Of a DNA stretch of 64,000 nucleotides, positions 20,910 to 28,629 are shown piece by piece. This DNA is from Inhella proteolytica (lineage in GTDB: Bacteria > Pseudomonadota > Gammaproteobacteria > Burkholderiales > Burkholderiaceae_C): assembly GCF_016093275.1 (NCBI RefSeq), contig NZ_JAEDAK010000006.1, positions 1 through 64,000 of the forward strand. Reading direction: 5' to 3'. Both the position numbers and the translations under genes were made by a program. The notes under the pieces were generated by a model that saw nothing but the letters and a program-made list of their open reading frames with translations, was not told the DNA's origin and did no database searches. The stretch's first letter is position 1; every line of letters starts with the position of its first letter.

Positions 20910-22462
20910 ACGCCGCCCTCGAAACCCGCCCCATCGTCTGGAGCGTGGCCGGCAGCGACAGCGGCGGCGGCGCCGGCATCGCCGCCGATCTGCGCGCCTT
21001 CGACGCCCTGCGCGTGCACGGCTGCACGGCGCTGGCCGCGCTGACCGCGCAGAACTCCGTGGCCGTGCAGCGCGTGCAGGCGGTGGACCCCGACCTGCTC
21101 GATGCCCAGCTCGCCGCGCTGGCGGCCGACCTGCCGCCGGCCGCCATCAAGACCGGCATGCTGGGCAGCGCCGCCAACGTGCGCGTGCTGGCGCGCTGGC
21201 TCAAGCGCTTGCGCGAGCAAGCGCCCGTGGCCCTGGTGATCGACCCCGTCTGGCGCGCCAGCAGCGACGGCGGCAGCCTGGCCGACGCCGAGCTGCGCCG
21301 CGCCCTGCGCAGCGAGCTGCTGCCGCTGGCCACGGTCTGCACGCCCAACCGCCGCGAGGCCGCCTGGCTGCTCGATCTGCCCGCCTTCGCCAGCGATGGC
21401 CACCTGCTTGCCGCCGTGCCGGCGCTGCAGTCCCTGAGCGGCTGCAGCTGGGTCGTCACCGGCGGCGATGAAGGCGGCGAGCGCGCACGCGACCTGTTGC
21501 TCAGCCCGCAGTTCCAGGGCTGGCTCAGCAGCCCGCGCCTGGACACGCCGCACCACCACGGCAGCGGCTGCACCTTTGCCTCGGCACTGGCCGGCGCGCT
21601 GGCGCAGGGCTTCTGCGCGGCCGATGCCGCCGTGTTGGCCAAGATGGCGACGACCCAGGCGCTGCGCGCCGGCGGCCCGGCCGGCCAGGGCGCCGGCCCG
21701 GTGCGCGCCGAGCCCGGCTTTGCGCACCGGCTCGACAACCTGCCGGCTGCCGAGCCCCTGCAGGGCCTGCCCACGCTGCCCGCCTTCGCCCCCTGCGAGC
21801 TGCAGGGCCTGTACGCGGTGGTGGACAGCGCGGCCTGGGTCGAGCGCCTGCTCGCCGCCGGCGTGCGCACCCTGCAGCTGCGCATCAAGCGCGCGCCCGC
21901 TGTCGTGTCGGATGCGGCACTCGAAGCCGAGCTGCAGCGCGCCGTGCAGGCCGCGCGCGCGGCGGGGGCGCGGCTCTACGTCAACGACCATTGGCGGCTG
22001 GCGCTGCGCCATGGCGCCTACGGTGTGCACCTGGGCCAGGAAGACTTGCAGGCGCCGGACCTGGATCTGCCCGCCCTGCAGGCCGCCGGGCTGCGTCTGG
22101 GCCTGTCCAGCCATTCGCTCTGGGAGCTGGCGCGCGCGGTGGCACTGCAGCCCAGCTATCTCGCCTGCGGCCCGGTCTACCCGACGACGACCAAGGCCAT
22201 GCCCTGGCGACCCCAGGGCGCGCACAACCTGGCTTGGTGGGCCGGCCTGCTGGCGCCGCTGCCGGTGGTGGCCATCGGCGGGCTCACACCCGAGCGCGCC
22301 GTCAACGCCGCGCGTGCGGGGGCAGGGACCGTCGCCATCGCTTCCGGGCTGACGGCGGCGGCGGACCCCGAGGGGGCGGTGGCGGCCTATCAGGCGGCGT
22401 GGCAGGCCGGGCGGGCAGGGGTGGGGCTGGCGATGCCGGAGTTGCCGCGGCCGAGCATATGA
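20906..22462 (+). CDS. thiDE: Bifunctional HMP(P) kinase / thiamine phosphate synthase (ThiD-ThiE fusion)
   Basis: A 518-residue fusion. Residues about 8-270 are a ThiD kinase (WSVAGSDSGGGAGIAADLRAF, IKTGMLGS, the anion hole DTPHHHGSGCTFASALA) that phosphorylates HMP and HMP-P. Residues about 300-505 are ThiE (LQLRIKRAP, YVNDHWRLAL, GVHLGQEDL, ACGPVYPTTTK, VAIGGLTPE) that couples HMP-PP and thiazole phosphate to thiamine phosphate. The linker is short. In the ThiE half the usual LRxK segment reads LRIK, so it looks functional. It is the last gene of the thiC operon, overlapping thiG by 4 bp, and together the five genes cover most of de novo thiamine phosphate synthesis. Confidence 0.93.
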   Translation: MNAALETRPIVWSVAGSDSGGGAGIAADLRAFDALRVHGCTALAALTAQNSVAVQRVQAVDPDLLDAQLAALAADLPPAAIKTGMLGSAANVRVLARWLKRLREQAPVALVIDPVWRASSDGGSLADAELRRALRSELLPLATVCTPNRREAAWLLDLPAFASDGHLLAAVPALQSLSGCSWVVTGGDEGGERARDLLLSPQFQGWLSSPRLDTPHHHGSGCTFASALAGALAQGFCAADAAVLAKMATTQALRAGGPAGQGAGPVRAEPGFAHRLDNLPAAEPLQGLPTLPAFAPCELQGLYAVVDSAAWVERLLAAGVRTLQLRIKRAPAVVSDAALEAELQRAVQAARAAGARLYVNDHWRLALRHGAYGVHLGQEDLQAPDLDLPALQAAGLRLGLSSHSLWELARAVALQPSYLACGPVYPTTTKAMPWRPQGAHNLAWWAGLLAPLPVVAIGGLTPERAVNAARAGAGTVAIASGLTAAADPEGAVAAYQAAWQAGRAGVGLAMPELPRPSI

Positions 22463-22508
22463 GGCAGCCGATTCCCAGCGGGCTCTAATGGCACGCCAAG
22501 GAGCAGCG

Positions 22509-23309
22509 ATGCCGAATCGATCAATATGGTGGGTCCTTGCTCTCTGGCTCTGGGCTGGCTGGATTGGCATGGCCGACGCAGCGTCACATCAACCGCTGCA
22601 GCCGGGCACCTTCATTCGCATCGGTGAAACCGGGACCTTGATGCTCCGGCGCGCCGGCACGGGTGCACTCGAGTTCGAGCTGGAAAGCTTTGGCGCCAAC
22701 GGCAATATCTGCACGGCCAAAGGGCGGGTGTCTGGTCGCGTTGCCACTGCTGTCGCGGACGACGAAGAGCAGGCGCAGGACCCTTGTCGTCTGGAACTGC
22801 AGCCGCGGGGCGACCGTTTGCGCGTGAACGTGCTCACCGGGGCTTGTGCAGCGCACTGTGGCTTGCGAGTGACCTTGGATGGCGACTTTCGAAGCCCCGC
22901 GGCGGGTTGCAAGCGCGCCGCCATCGCGCAACGCCGTGGCCAGTTCCTGAAGCAGTACCGCGCCCAGCAGCATGCCGAAGCGGTGCGCACCGCTCAGGCA
23001 CTGCTGACTGAGTGCGAGGACTTCCTGTTCTGGATCACGCAGGACGCCATCCGTAGCGATCTGGCCTTGGCCCAGCTTCGGGCCGGGCACCCACAGGCCT
23101 GCCTCAGCACCCTGGCCCAAACCGCCGCGGGAAAGGTGGACGATGAGGCCGGGCTGCGGCGCGCCCTTTCCCCCAATGCTTACGAAAGCTATGAGTGGGC
23201 CCACGCGATCTGGCACAACCGCCGGCTGTGTCAGCAGGCCATTGGCGGGGGCGTCGGATCGCAGGCGCCGGTCAAAGAGCGGCCTGAACCTGACGTCGCG
23301 CCGCAATAG
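22509..23309 (+). CDS. Secreted protein, first of a tandem paralogue pair
   Basis: Not recognised as a known family. The 266-residue product has a signal peptide (MPNRSIWWVLALWLWAGWIGMADA), then a likely beta-rich N-terminal domain (TFIRIGETGTLMLRRAGTGALEFELESF). Paired Cys residues follow (CTAKG, CRLEL, CAAHCG, GCKRAA), then a helical C-terminal part (FLKQYRAQQHAEAVRTAQALL, FLFW, DLALAQLRAGHPQAC, YEWAHAIWHNRRLCQQA). The C-terminal part resembles a helical repeat with conserved Cys. AAGGAG at 22498-22503 supports ATG 22509. The gene at 23539 is a close paralogue in every block. Confidence 0.65.
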   Translation: MPNRSIWWVLALWLWAGWIGMADAASHQPLQPGTFIRIGETGTLMLRRAGTGALEFELESFGANGNICTAKGRVSGRVATAVADDEEQAQDPCRLELQPRGDRLRVNVLTGACAAHCGLRVTLDGDFRSPAAGCKRAAIAQRRGQFLKQYRAQQHAEAVRTAQALLTECEDFLFWITQDAIRSDLALAQLRAGHPQACLSTLAQTAAGKVDDEAGLRRALSPNAYESYEWAHAIWHNRRLCQQAIGGGVGSQAPVKERPEPDVAPQ

Positions 23310-23538
23310 GTTGCGAGGGTGTGGTGTGCACTGCGCGCCTCGGGTTCGACAGAGAGGCGCTGGAGTCTGCGCTGCACACCGGGTGGCGCACCTTGCGGAA
23401 GTTCGATGCGGACTGCTTGCACCTGAGCCTGCTCAGTTCCCCGCATTTGGAGTTGGCGCGCGCCGACACCACGCCCCCGTTTGCATCGCCACCGCAGTGG
23501 ACGCTCGGGCCTCTAATGATGAGCCCAAGGAGATGGAA
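23310..23538 (+). other. Gap between the paralogues, with duplicated leader
   Basis: No convincing gene. The last 40 bases before the second paralogue (GGGCCTCTAATGATGAGCCC then AAGGAG) mirror those before the first (GGGCTCTAATGGCACGCC then AAGGAG). The duplication therefore seems to have included the leader. A 77-codon open frame from GTG 23321 covers most of the gap but shows no recognisable features. Confidence 0.4.
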
Positions 23539-24336
23539 ATGCTTGCCGTCATGAGACTGCTGATCTGGGCCATGTTGCTTTGGACCGTGCCGCTGGCCGT
23601 GGCCGGCGCGGCGCCGGATAAGGCTCTGGAGTCAGGTACCTACATCCGCACCGGCGATACCGGGACGCTGACGCTGCGCCGTGCGCGCACGGGCGCGCTT
23701 GAGTTCGAGCTCGACACACTGGGGGCCAATGCCCATGAGTGTTCGGCCGCCGGGCAGGTGAGCGGCCGCATCGCCACGACTCTCGCGCTGAGCGATGAGC
23801 GCCCCAATGAGGTCTGCCGACTTGATTTCCAGATCCAGGGCCCGCACATTCGGGTGCGTGTGCTCACCTCGGACAATTGCTCCAGACACTGCGGGGCGCG
23901 AGCCGCGTTCGAAGGCGACTACAGCAAGCCGCCGGCGAACTGCACGACCACGGCCGTCGCGCAACGGCGGGCCCAGTTTCTGAAGCAGTACCACGCCAAG
24001 CAGCATGCCCTGGCGGCGCAGTCCGCCGAGGCGCTGCTAAAGGATTGCTCTGACTTTCTGTTCTGGTTCACCCAGGACAGCATCCGCAGCGATCTGGCCC
24101 TGGCCCAGCTGCGGGCCGGCCAGCCGAAAGCCTGCCTGGCCACGCTGGAACAGACCGCAGCGGGCAAGGTGGCAGACCAGGAGGGCTTGCGCGCTGCCCT
24201 GCCGCCAGTTGAGTACGACAGCTATGAGTGGGCCAACGCGATCTGGCACAACCGCCGCCTGTGTCAGCAGGCCATCAGCAGCAGCGTCGTGCGGCAGGAC
24301 CAGGGGAGAAACGGACCCGGCGCCGCGCGGCCGTAG
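23539..24336 (+). CDS. Secreted protein, second of a tandem paralogue pair
   Basis: A 265-residue paralogue of the preceding gene. It shares the signal peptide layout (MLAVMRLLIWAMLLWTVPLA), the GTYIRTGDTGTLTLRRARTG block, the Cys pattern (CSAAG, CRLDF, CSRHCG, NCTTTA) and the C-terminal blocks QRRAQFLKQYHAKQHA and YEWANAIWHNRRLCQQA. ATG 23539 has AAGGAG six bases upstream, as in the first copy; ATG 23533 would leave no spacing. Function unknown; probably periplasmic. The shared spacing of Cys suggests disulfides. Confidence 0.65.
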   Translation: MLAVMRLLIWAMLLWTVPLAVAGAAPDKALESGTYIRTGDTGTLTLRRARTGALEFELDTLGANAHECSAAGQVSGRIATTLALSDERPNEVCRLDFQIQGPHIRVRVLTSDNCSRHCGARAAFEGDYSKPPANCTTTAVAQRRAQFLKQYHAKQHALAAQSAEALLKDCSDFLFWFTQDSIRSDLALAQLRAGQPKACLATLEQTAAGKVADQEGLRAALPPVEYDSYEWANAIWHNRRLCQQAISSSVVRQDQGRNGPGAARP

Positions 24337-24430
24337 GCCTCGCGAGGGGAGCAAGTGCCCGGCGCACGGTGCGCGAAGGCGCTGCCGCCCGGCTCCCCGG
24401 CGAGCCTCGATCGCTTCGCCGTGCTCACGC

Positions 24431-25318
24431 TCAGCCGCTCAACCGCCGCACCACCTGCTCAGCCTCGTTGGGAATCTCGTTCAGGTGCCGCCCGAGCTCG
24501 CCCTGGAAGTCCTCAAAGCGCCAGTGCATGGCCTCTTCGCACAGGGCGTCGAAGCGCGCGCCCAGCAGCCTGGAGTGCGGGTCCAGGCGGGTGACGACGG
24601 TCAGGCCGCTGGGGTAGGTGGGCAGGGTGAAGACCTGCAGATCGGGCCGATGCCGCTGCAGCAGCACGATGGCCTTCCAGGTGTCGCCGCACCAGAAGAT
24701 CGACTCGCGCTGCCGGCTCGCGGTCAGCGGGGCGAGGGGAAAGGTGTCATGGAACAGCACGATGGTGTGGCGCTGGGCGTGCTGCTCGATGTGGCGGAAA
24801 TCGATCAGCGCCTGGTCGAAGGTGTGCAGGCCGTCGATGAAGGCCAGTTCGATGCCCCGCCCTTCGAACACGGCGTCCAGGTCCGGCTGCGCAAAGAAGG
24901 CGCCGCTGGTGAGTTGGAACAGCTTGCTGCGGGCCCGCAGGGCGTACTGGATGTCCAGCTGCGGGTCCACGCCCACTGCCAGCGTGGGCGCTTGGGCGAA
25001 GGCGAACGAGGCGCCGGTTTCCACGCCGATTTCCAGGTAGCTCGCCGGTGCAGCGAATTGCTGGAAGAACTGCAGCCACTCCAGATAGCCCGGCCCAGGA
25101 AACCGCGCCCGGGCCTGCGCGAAGTGCTGGCGCAGCAGCGACTGCTCCGCGCCATCGGGCTCGAAGCGGCCCGCGCACGCGGGCGCTGCGAAGAGCCTGC
25201 GGTCCTGCAGGGGCGCGCGGGCCAGCGGCTGCGGGCCCTGCAGCCAGCGCCACGGCAGGGCGGGTGGGGGCAGGCCCGGAACGGGCGGCCTGCGAAGGAA
25301 GAAGCGTGTCAGCGGCAT
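24431..25318 (-). CDS. Class I SAM-dependent methyltransferase
   Basis: A 295-residue protein with a Methyltransf_24-like core: motif I YLEIGVETGASF, an acidic VDPQLD at the end of beta-2, and IELAFIDGLHTFDQALIDF, a motif common to this group, followed by FHDTFPL. The N-terminal about 75 residues are a less conserved helical extension. Substrate is unknown; relatives act on small molecules or sugars. It lies just downstream of the LuxR gene on the same strand, 46 bp apart, with a hairpin between. Confidence 0.75.
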   Translation of the reverse strand: MPLTRFFLRRPPVPGLPPPALPWRWLQGPQPLARAPLQDRRLFAAPACAGRFEPDGAEQSLLRQHFAQARARFPGPGYLEWLQFFQQFAAPASYLEIGVETGASFAFAQAPTLAVGVDPQLDIQYALRARSKLFQLTSGAFFAQPDLDAVFEGRGIELAFIDGLHTFDQALIDFRHIEQHAQRHTIVLFHDTFPLAPLTASRQRESIFWCGDTWKAIVLLQRHRPDLQVFTLPTYPSGLTVVTRLDPHSRLLGARFDALCEEAMHWRFEDFQGELGRHLNEIPNEAEQVVRRLSG

Positions 25319-25326
25319 CGCGAAGG

Positions 25327-25344
25327 GCCGGTCGAAGGACCGGC
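25327..25344 (-). other. Hairpin between LuxR gene and methyltransferase gene
   Basis: GCCGGTC-GAAG-GACCGGC is a perfect 7-bp stem with a 4-nt loop, 9 bases upstream of the methyltransferase start. There is no T-run. It could modulate readthrough or translation of the downstream gene. Confidence 0.35.
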
Positions 25345-25364
25345 GCGCGCAGTCTAGGAGGCTC

Positions 25365-26360
25365 TCAGCGCTCGGGCGGCAGAGCGGCTCTGCGCGCCAA
25401 GCCCAAGGCCCCGCCCAGCTCCACCTTGTTGCGCACCTGCAGGGCCAGATAGGCGTCGCGCAGATAGGTGCGCACGGTGGCCGGCGTCAGGCCCAGTTGG
25501 CGGGCGATCTCCTTGTTCGACTGACCCTGGGCGAACAGTTGCGCCACCTGGCGACGGCGTGGGGACAGCGGGACTTCTTGCGCGCCTTCCTCGTCCAGCA
25601 GCAGCCAGAGCTGGCCCCCCTGCAGGCTGCAGCGCAGGCCGGCGGCCGCCGCGGGCAGGGCGCCGCCTTGCAGGGCGGCGCTGAAGTCGGGCGGCAGGCG
25701 CAGGCCGTCCCAGCCCGGCCAGCGCGCCAGCAACCACTCTCCCAGCCGCGTGCCGACGTAGACCAAGCGGCCGCTGCGATCGGCGCAGGCGGCCCGCGCG
25801 GGTGCGCCACCCGGCCCGGCGCGCAGCGCGTCCTGCAGCGCGAACTGCCAGAGCTGCAGCAGATGGCGGGCCCACACGCCGAAGCAGCGTGCGTCGGTGT
25901 CGCTGAAGGGCTCGTCCGCCGGGCCGCGGTAGAGGCAGATGAAGAAGCCATGGCCGGTCGCGGCGTCTTCCAGCGCCAGGCCCATCGCGTGCTCGATGCC
26001 GTGGCGGCGGTCGAAGGCGCGCACCGCCTCGGGCAGGGGCAGGCCGGCGTCACTGCCGCGCTGCACCTGGCCCGGCTGCGCGCGAATCGCGTCGCCGAAG
26101 TGGTCCTCGGCCGCAATCGACAGCCAGTCGGCCGCGAAGTGCTCCGGCAGGCCCAGGCTCTGGCTTTGGTAGATGGCGGGCGGCCCGCTGCGGTCGGCGT
26201 CCAGGGCCAGGCCCCACCAGCCGCTGCGAAAGCGCAGCAGCGTCTGCAGCGTGTGCAGGGCCTCGCCCAGGAATGCGCCCGCCGGCGGGCGCCGCGCCAG
26301 GCCACCCAGCGCCAGCAGCTGCTCGCTCAGCTGTTCGAGGGTCGGTGCGGGGCAGGGCAT
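25365..26360 (-). CDS. LuxR-family transcriptional regulator
   Basis: A 331-residue regulator. The C-terminal about 65 residues form a LuxR/GerE helix-turn-helix (LSPRRRQVAQLFAQGQSNKEIARQLGLTPATVRTYL, split as LSPRRRQVAQLFAQGQ, SNKEIARQLGL, TPATVRTYL). The N-terminal about 180 residues look like a degenerate GAF-type sensor (HGFFICLYRG, FSDTDARCFGVWARHLLQL). There is no receiver domain, so it is not a classical response regulator. It is divergent from the serine hydrolase gene at 26501 and upstream of the methyltransferase gene; either could be its target (inference). Confidence 0.85.
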   Translation of the reverse strand: MPCPAPTLEQLSEQLLALGGLARRPPAGAFLGEALHTLQTLLRFRSGWWGLALDADRSGPPAIYQSQSLGLPEHFAADWLSIAAEDHFGDAIRAQPGQVQRGSDAGLPLPEAVRAFDRRHGIEHAMGLALEDAATGHGFFICLYRGPADEPFSDTDARCFGVWARHLLQLWQFALQDALRAGPGGAPARAACADRSGRLVYVGTRLGEWLLARWPGWDGLRLPPDFSAALQGGALPAAAAGLRCSLQGGQLWLLLDEEGAQEVPLSPRRRQVAQLFAQGQSNKEIARQLGLTPATVRTYLRDAYLALQVRNKVELGGALGLARRAALPPER

Positions 26361-26500
26361 CGAAGGCGTTCCGAGAAGGGGCGGCGGCCGATGCTAGGCC
26401 TGGGCCCAGCGTGCCCGCCAGTCTGCATTTGCGGATCTGGTGGTGCGTGGCCGCCCTCCCTAGGCTTGCGGCCCTTCATCCACCCCTGCGAGCACCCGCC

Positions 26501-27763
26501 ATGCGCCACCCGACGACGAGACGACACCTGATCCAGCTGCTGGGCGGCGGCGCAATGGGCAGCCTGCTGGCCGGCTGTGGCGGCGGCGCCGATGAGCCGC
26601 TGGCGCCGCCCGATCCCGCCGAAACCCTGGCCACCAACCTGCTGCTCACCACCCCCGCGAACCAGGCCGCCACCTACCGCAACGTCGACCGCATCGCCCC
26701 CACCCGGCGGGTGCGCCGCGGCGGCGCGGTGCGGGCGCTGCCGGTTCATGCGCGCTCGCTCGGCGGGCTGAAGTTTGACTTCGCTGGCCAGCAGGTTGGC
26801 CTGGACGACTACCTGGCGCGCAACCGCGTGGCCGGCCTGCTGATCCTGAAGGACGGCGCGGTGGCGCTGGAGCGCTATGGCCTGGGCAACACGCCGGCTT
26901 CGCTGTGGACGAGCTTCTCGGTCACCAAGTCCATCACCGCCACCCTGGTGGGGGCGGCGCTGCGCGAGGGCCATCTCGCCAGCCTGGACGAAGGCGTGGC
27001 ACAGCGCCTGCCCGCGCTGCGCGGCACGGCCTACGCGGCCAACACCGTGCGCCAGCTGCTGCGCATGAGCTCGGGCGTGGCCTGGAACGAGGACTACGCG
27101 CTGGGCGCCGGCTCGGACATCGGCCGCCTGGTGCAGGCCGTGCAGGCGAACCGGCGCGGCGCCGTGCTGGAGCTCATGGCCAGCCGCCCACGCGCCGCCG
27201 CGCCCGGCACGGTCTTCAACTACAGCACCGGCGAATCCTTCGTGCTCGGCGCGCTGGTGGCCGCCGCGACCGGCCGCTCGCTCAGCGACTACCTGTCGGA
27301 TCGGATCTGGAGCCGCGCCGGCATGGAGGCCGACGCCTACTGGATGCTGGAAGCCGCCGATGGCCTGGAGATGGGCGGCGACAACCTCAGCGCCACCTTG
27401 CGCGACTACGGCCGCCTGGGTCTGTTCCTGCTGCAGGAGGACGGCAGTCGGCTGCCGCCGGGCTGGCTGCGCCAGGCCAGCCAGCCCGAGGGCACCCCCA
27501 CCGCCTGCGGCAGCCTCTACTCCGGTTACCCGCTCGGCTACGGCTACCAATGGTGGGCCTTCCCCAGCGGCGCCGAAGCCCTGCCGGGCCACGACGGCGC
27601 CTTCGCGGCCATGGGCATCTTTGGCCAATTCCTCTACCTGAACCCGCGCGAGAACCTGGTCGCCGTGGTCTGCAGTGCCTGGCCTGCGCCCTGGGTGGAT
27701 GCGGCCGAGCTGGAGACCTTTGCGCTGCTCGGTACCGCCGTGGCGGACCTTGGGCAACGCTGA
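26501..27763 (+). CDS. Serine hydrolase, beta-lactamase/6-aminohexanoate hydrolase type, exported
   Basis: A 420-residue exported hydrolase. The N-terminus has a twin-arginine stretch (TTRRHLIQLLGGG) and a lipobox LLAGC, so Tat export and lipoprotein anchoring are both possible. The catalytic SxxK is in FSVTKSITATL, the second motif is FNYSTGE (YxT), and a GHDG motif occupies the third position. The layout resembles the NylB branch of class C beta-lactamase-like proteins; substrate unknown. ATG 26501 starts the export signal. It is divergent from the LuxR gene across about 140 bp. Confidence 0.82.
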   Translation: MRHPTTRRHLIQLLGGGAMGSLLAGCGGGADEPLAPPDPAETLATNLLLTTPANQAATYRNVDRIAPTRRVRRGGAVRALPVHARSLGGLKFDFAGQQVGLDDYLARNRVAGLLILKDGAVALERYGLGNTPASLWTSFSVTKSITATLVGAALREGHLASLDEGVAQRLPALRGTAYAANTVRQLLRMSSGVAWNEDYALGAGSDIGRLVQAVQANRRGAVLELMASRPRAAAPGTVFNYSTGESFVLGALVAAATGRSLSDYLSDRIWSRAGMEADAYWMLEAADGLEMGGDNLSATLRDYGRLGLFLLQEDGSRLPPGWLRQASQPEGTPTACGSLYSGYPLGYGYQWWAFPSGAEALPGHDGAFAAMGIFGQFLYLNPRENLVAVVCSAWPAPWVDAAELETFALLGTAVADLGQR

Positions 27764-27793
27764 ACAAGTCCCTCGTGCGTTGCGCATCCCTGT

Positions 27794-27873
27794 CTTGGGC
27801 GGGCTGCGGCGTTGCAAATGCTCGCCATAGCTGCGGCTATGGCTGTGCTTTGCGCCTTGCATCCCATCCCAAG
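27794..27873. repeat. 80-bp imperfect palindrome between convergent genes
   Basis: The element starts CTTGGG and ends CCCAAG. At its centre is a perfect GCCATAGC-TGCG-GCTATGGC type hairpin, and the arms GGCGTTGCAAA and TTTGCGCCTTGC pair imperfectly. It sits between the 3' ends of two convergent genes, where such REP-like palindromes are typical. It may act as a bidirectional transcript end. Confidence 0.55.
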
Positions 27874-27930
27874 CCAGGGCGCGCGCCGGCACGGGGACTC
27901 ATTCAGCCTTGCCCTTGCGCTGAACCGGGC

Positions 27931-28623
27931 TTAGGCCGCCAGCGGCCAGGCCAGCCCCAGCGGCAGCTCGGCCGGCCCGAACAGCAGATGCAGCACGCGC
28001 CGCCGGCTGCTGCCGCGCGCCTTGGACGAGGCATGCAGCAGCAGCGGGCGCAGCAGCAGCCCATCGCCCGGTGCGGCCGGGCAGGGTTTCAGCGCGCGCG
28101 GCAGTGCGGCAATCTGGGCGTCGCTCAGCACCCCGCTGCGGTGCGTGCCCGGCAGCACCTGCAGCGGCCCGTCCGCCACTCCGCAGGGGTCCAGGTGCAG
28201 GCGCAGGGCCAGCAGTTCGGCCAGCAGCGCGGCCGGGGGCTGCACGAACAGCAGGCCTTCCTTCTCCGACCAGGGCCCCAGGCCCGCGGCCGCCACGCGG
28301 TGGGCCACCGGGATGCTCAGGTCCTGGTGCAGCGGCACCAGCCAGTTGCGCTGGCCAGACTTTTCAAACAGCGTGCATTGCACGGCGCGGTGCGCGGGAG
28401 GCAGCAGGCCCTGCAGCGCCGGGTGTGCGCGCAGGCGCGCCACGAGCTGCTGGCACCAGGGCTGGCTCAGCAGGGTGCGGCTGCCCGCGGCACACGCGGG
28501 CAGCGCGGCGCAGGCGGCGGTCAGTTCGGCGCAGGCGGAGGTGTCGAGCAGGCCGGGCAGCGCCAGATGGCCGTCGCGTTCGAGCGTCATCAGGCCGGAC
28601 GTTGGGGTGGGCGAAGGCTCCAT
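27931..28623 (-). CDS. Phytanoyl-CoA dioxygenase-family protein
   Basis: A 230-residue non-haem Fe(II)/2-oxoglutarate oxygenase candidate. It has LHQDLSIPV, giving the HxD half of the iron-binding triad. LHASSKARGSSRRRVLHLLF carries the distal His, with a following Arg suitable for 2-oxoglutarate. The sequence GPLQVLPGTHRSG is typical of the PhyH fold. Substrate unknown. It begins 7 bp after the stop of the upstream serine hydrolase gene, so the two form an operon. Confidence 0.75.
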   Translation of the reverse strand: MEPSPTPTSGLMTLERDGHLALPGLLDTSACAELTAACAALPACAAGSRTLLSQPWCQQLVARLRAHPALQGLLPPAHRAVQCTLFEKSGQRNWLVPLHQDLSIPVAHRVAAAGLGPWSEKEGLLFVQPPAALLAELLALRLHLDPCGVADGPLQVLPGTHRSGVLSDAQIAALPRALKPCPAAPGDGLLLRPLLLHASSKARGSSRRRVLHLLFGPAELPLGLAWPLAA

Positions 28624-28629
28624 CGTCGC

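Noticed and set aside
23321-23554. 77-codon frame between the two secreted paralogues
   Set aside because: No motif; it overlaps the leader of the second paralogue and shares no similarity with neighbours.
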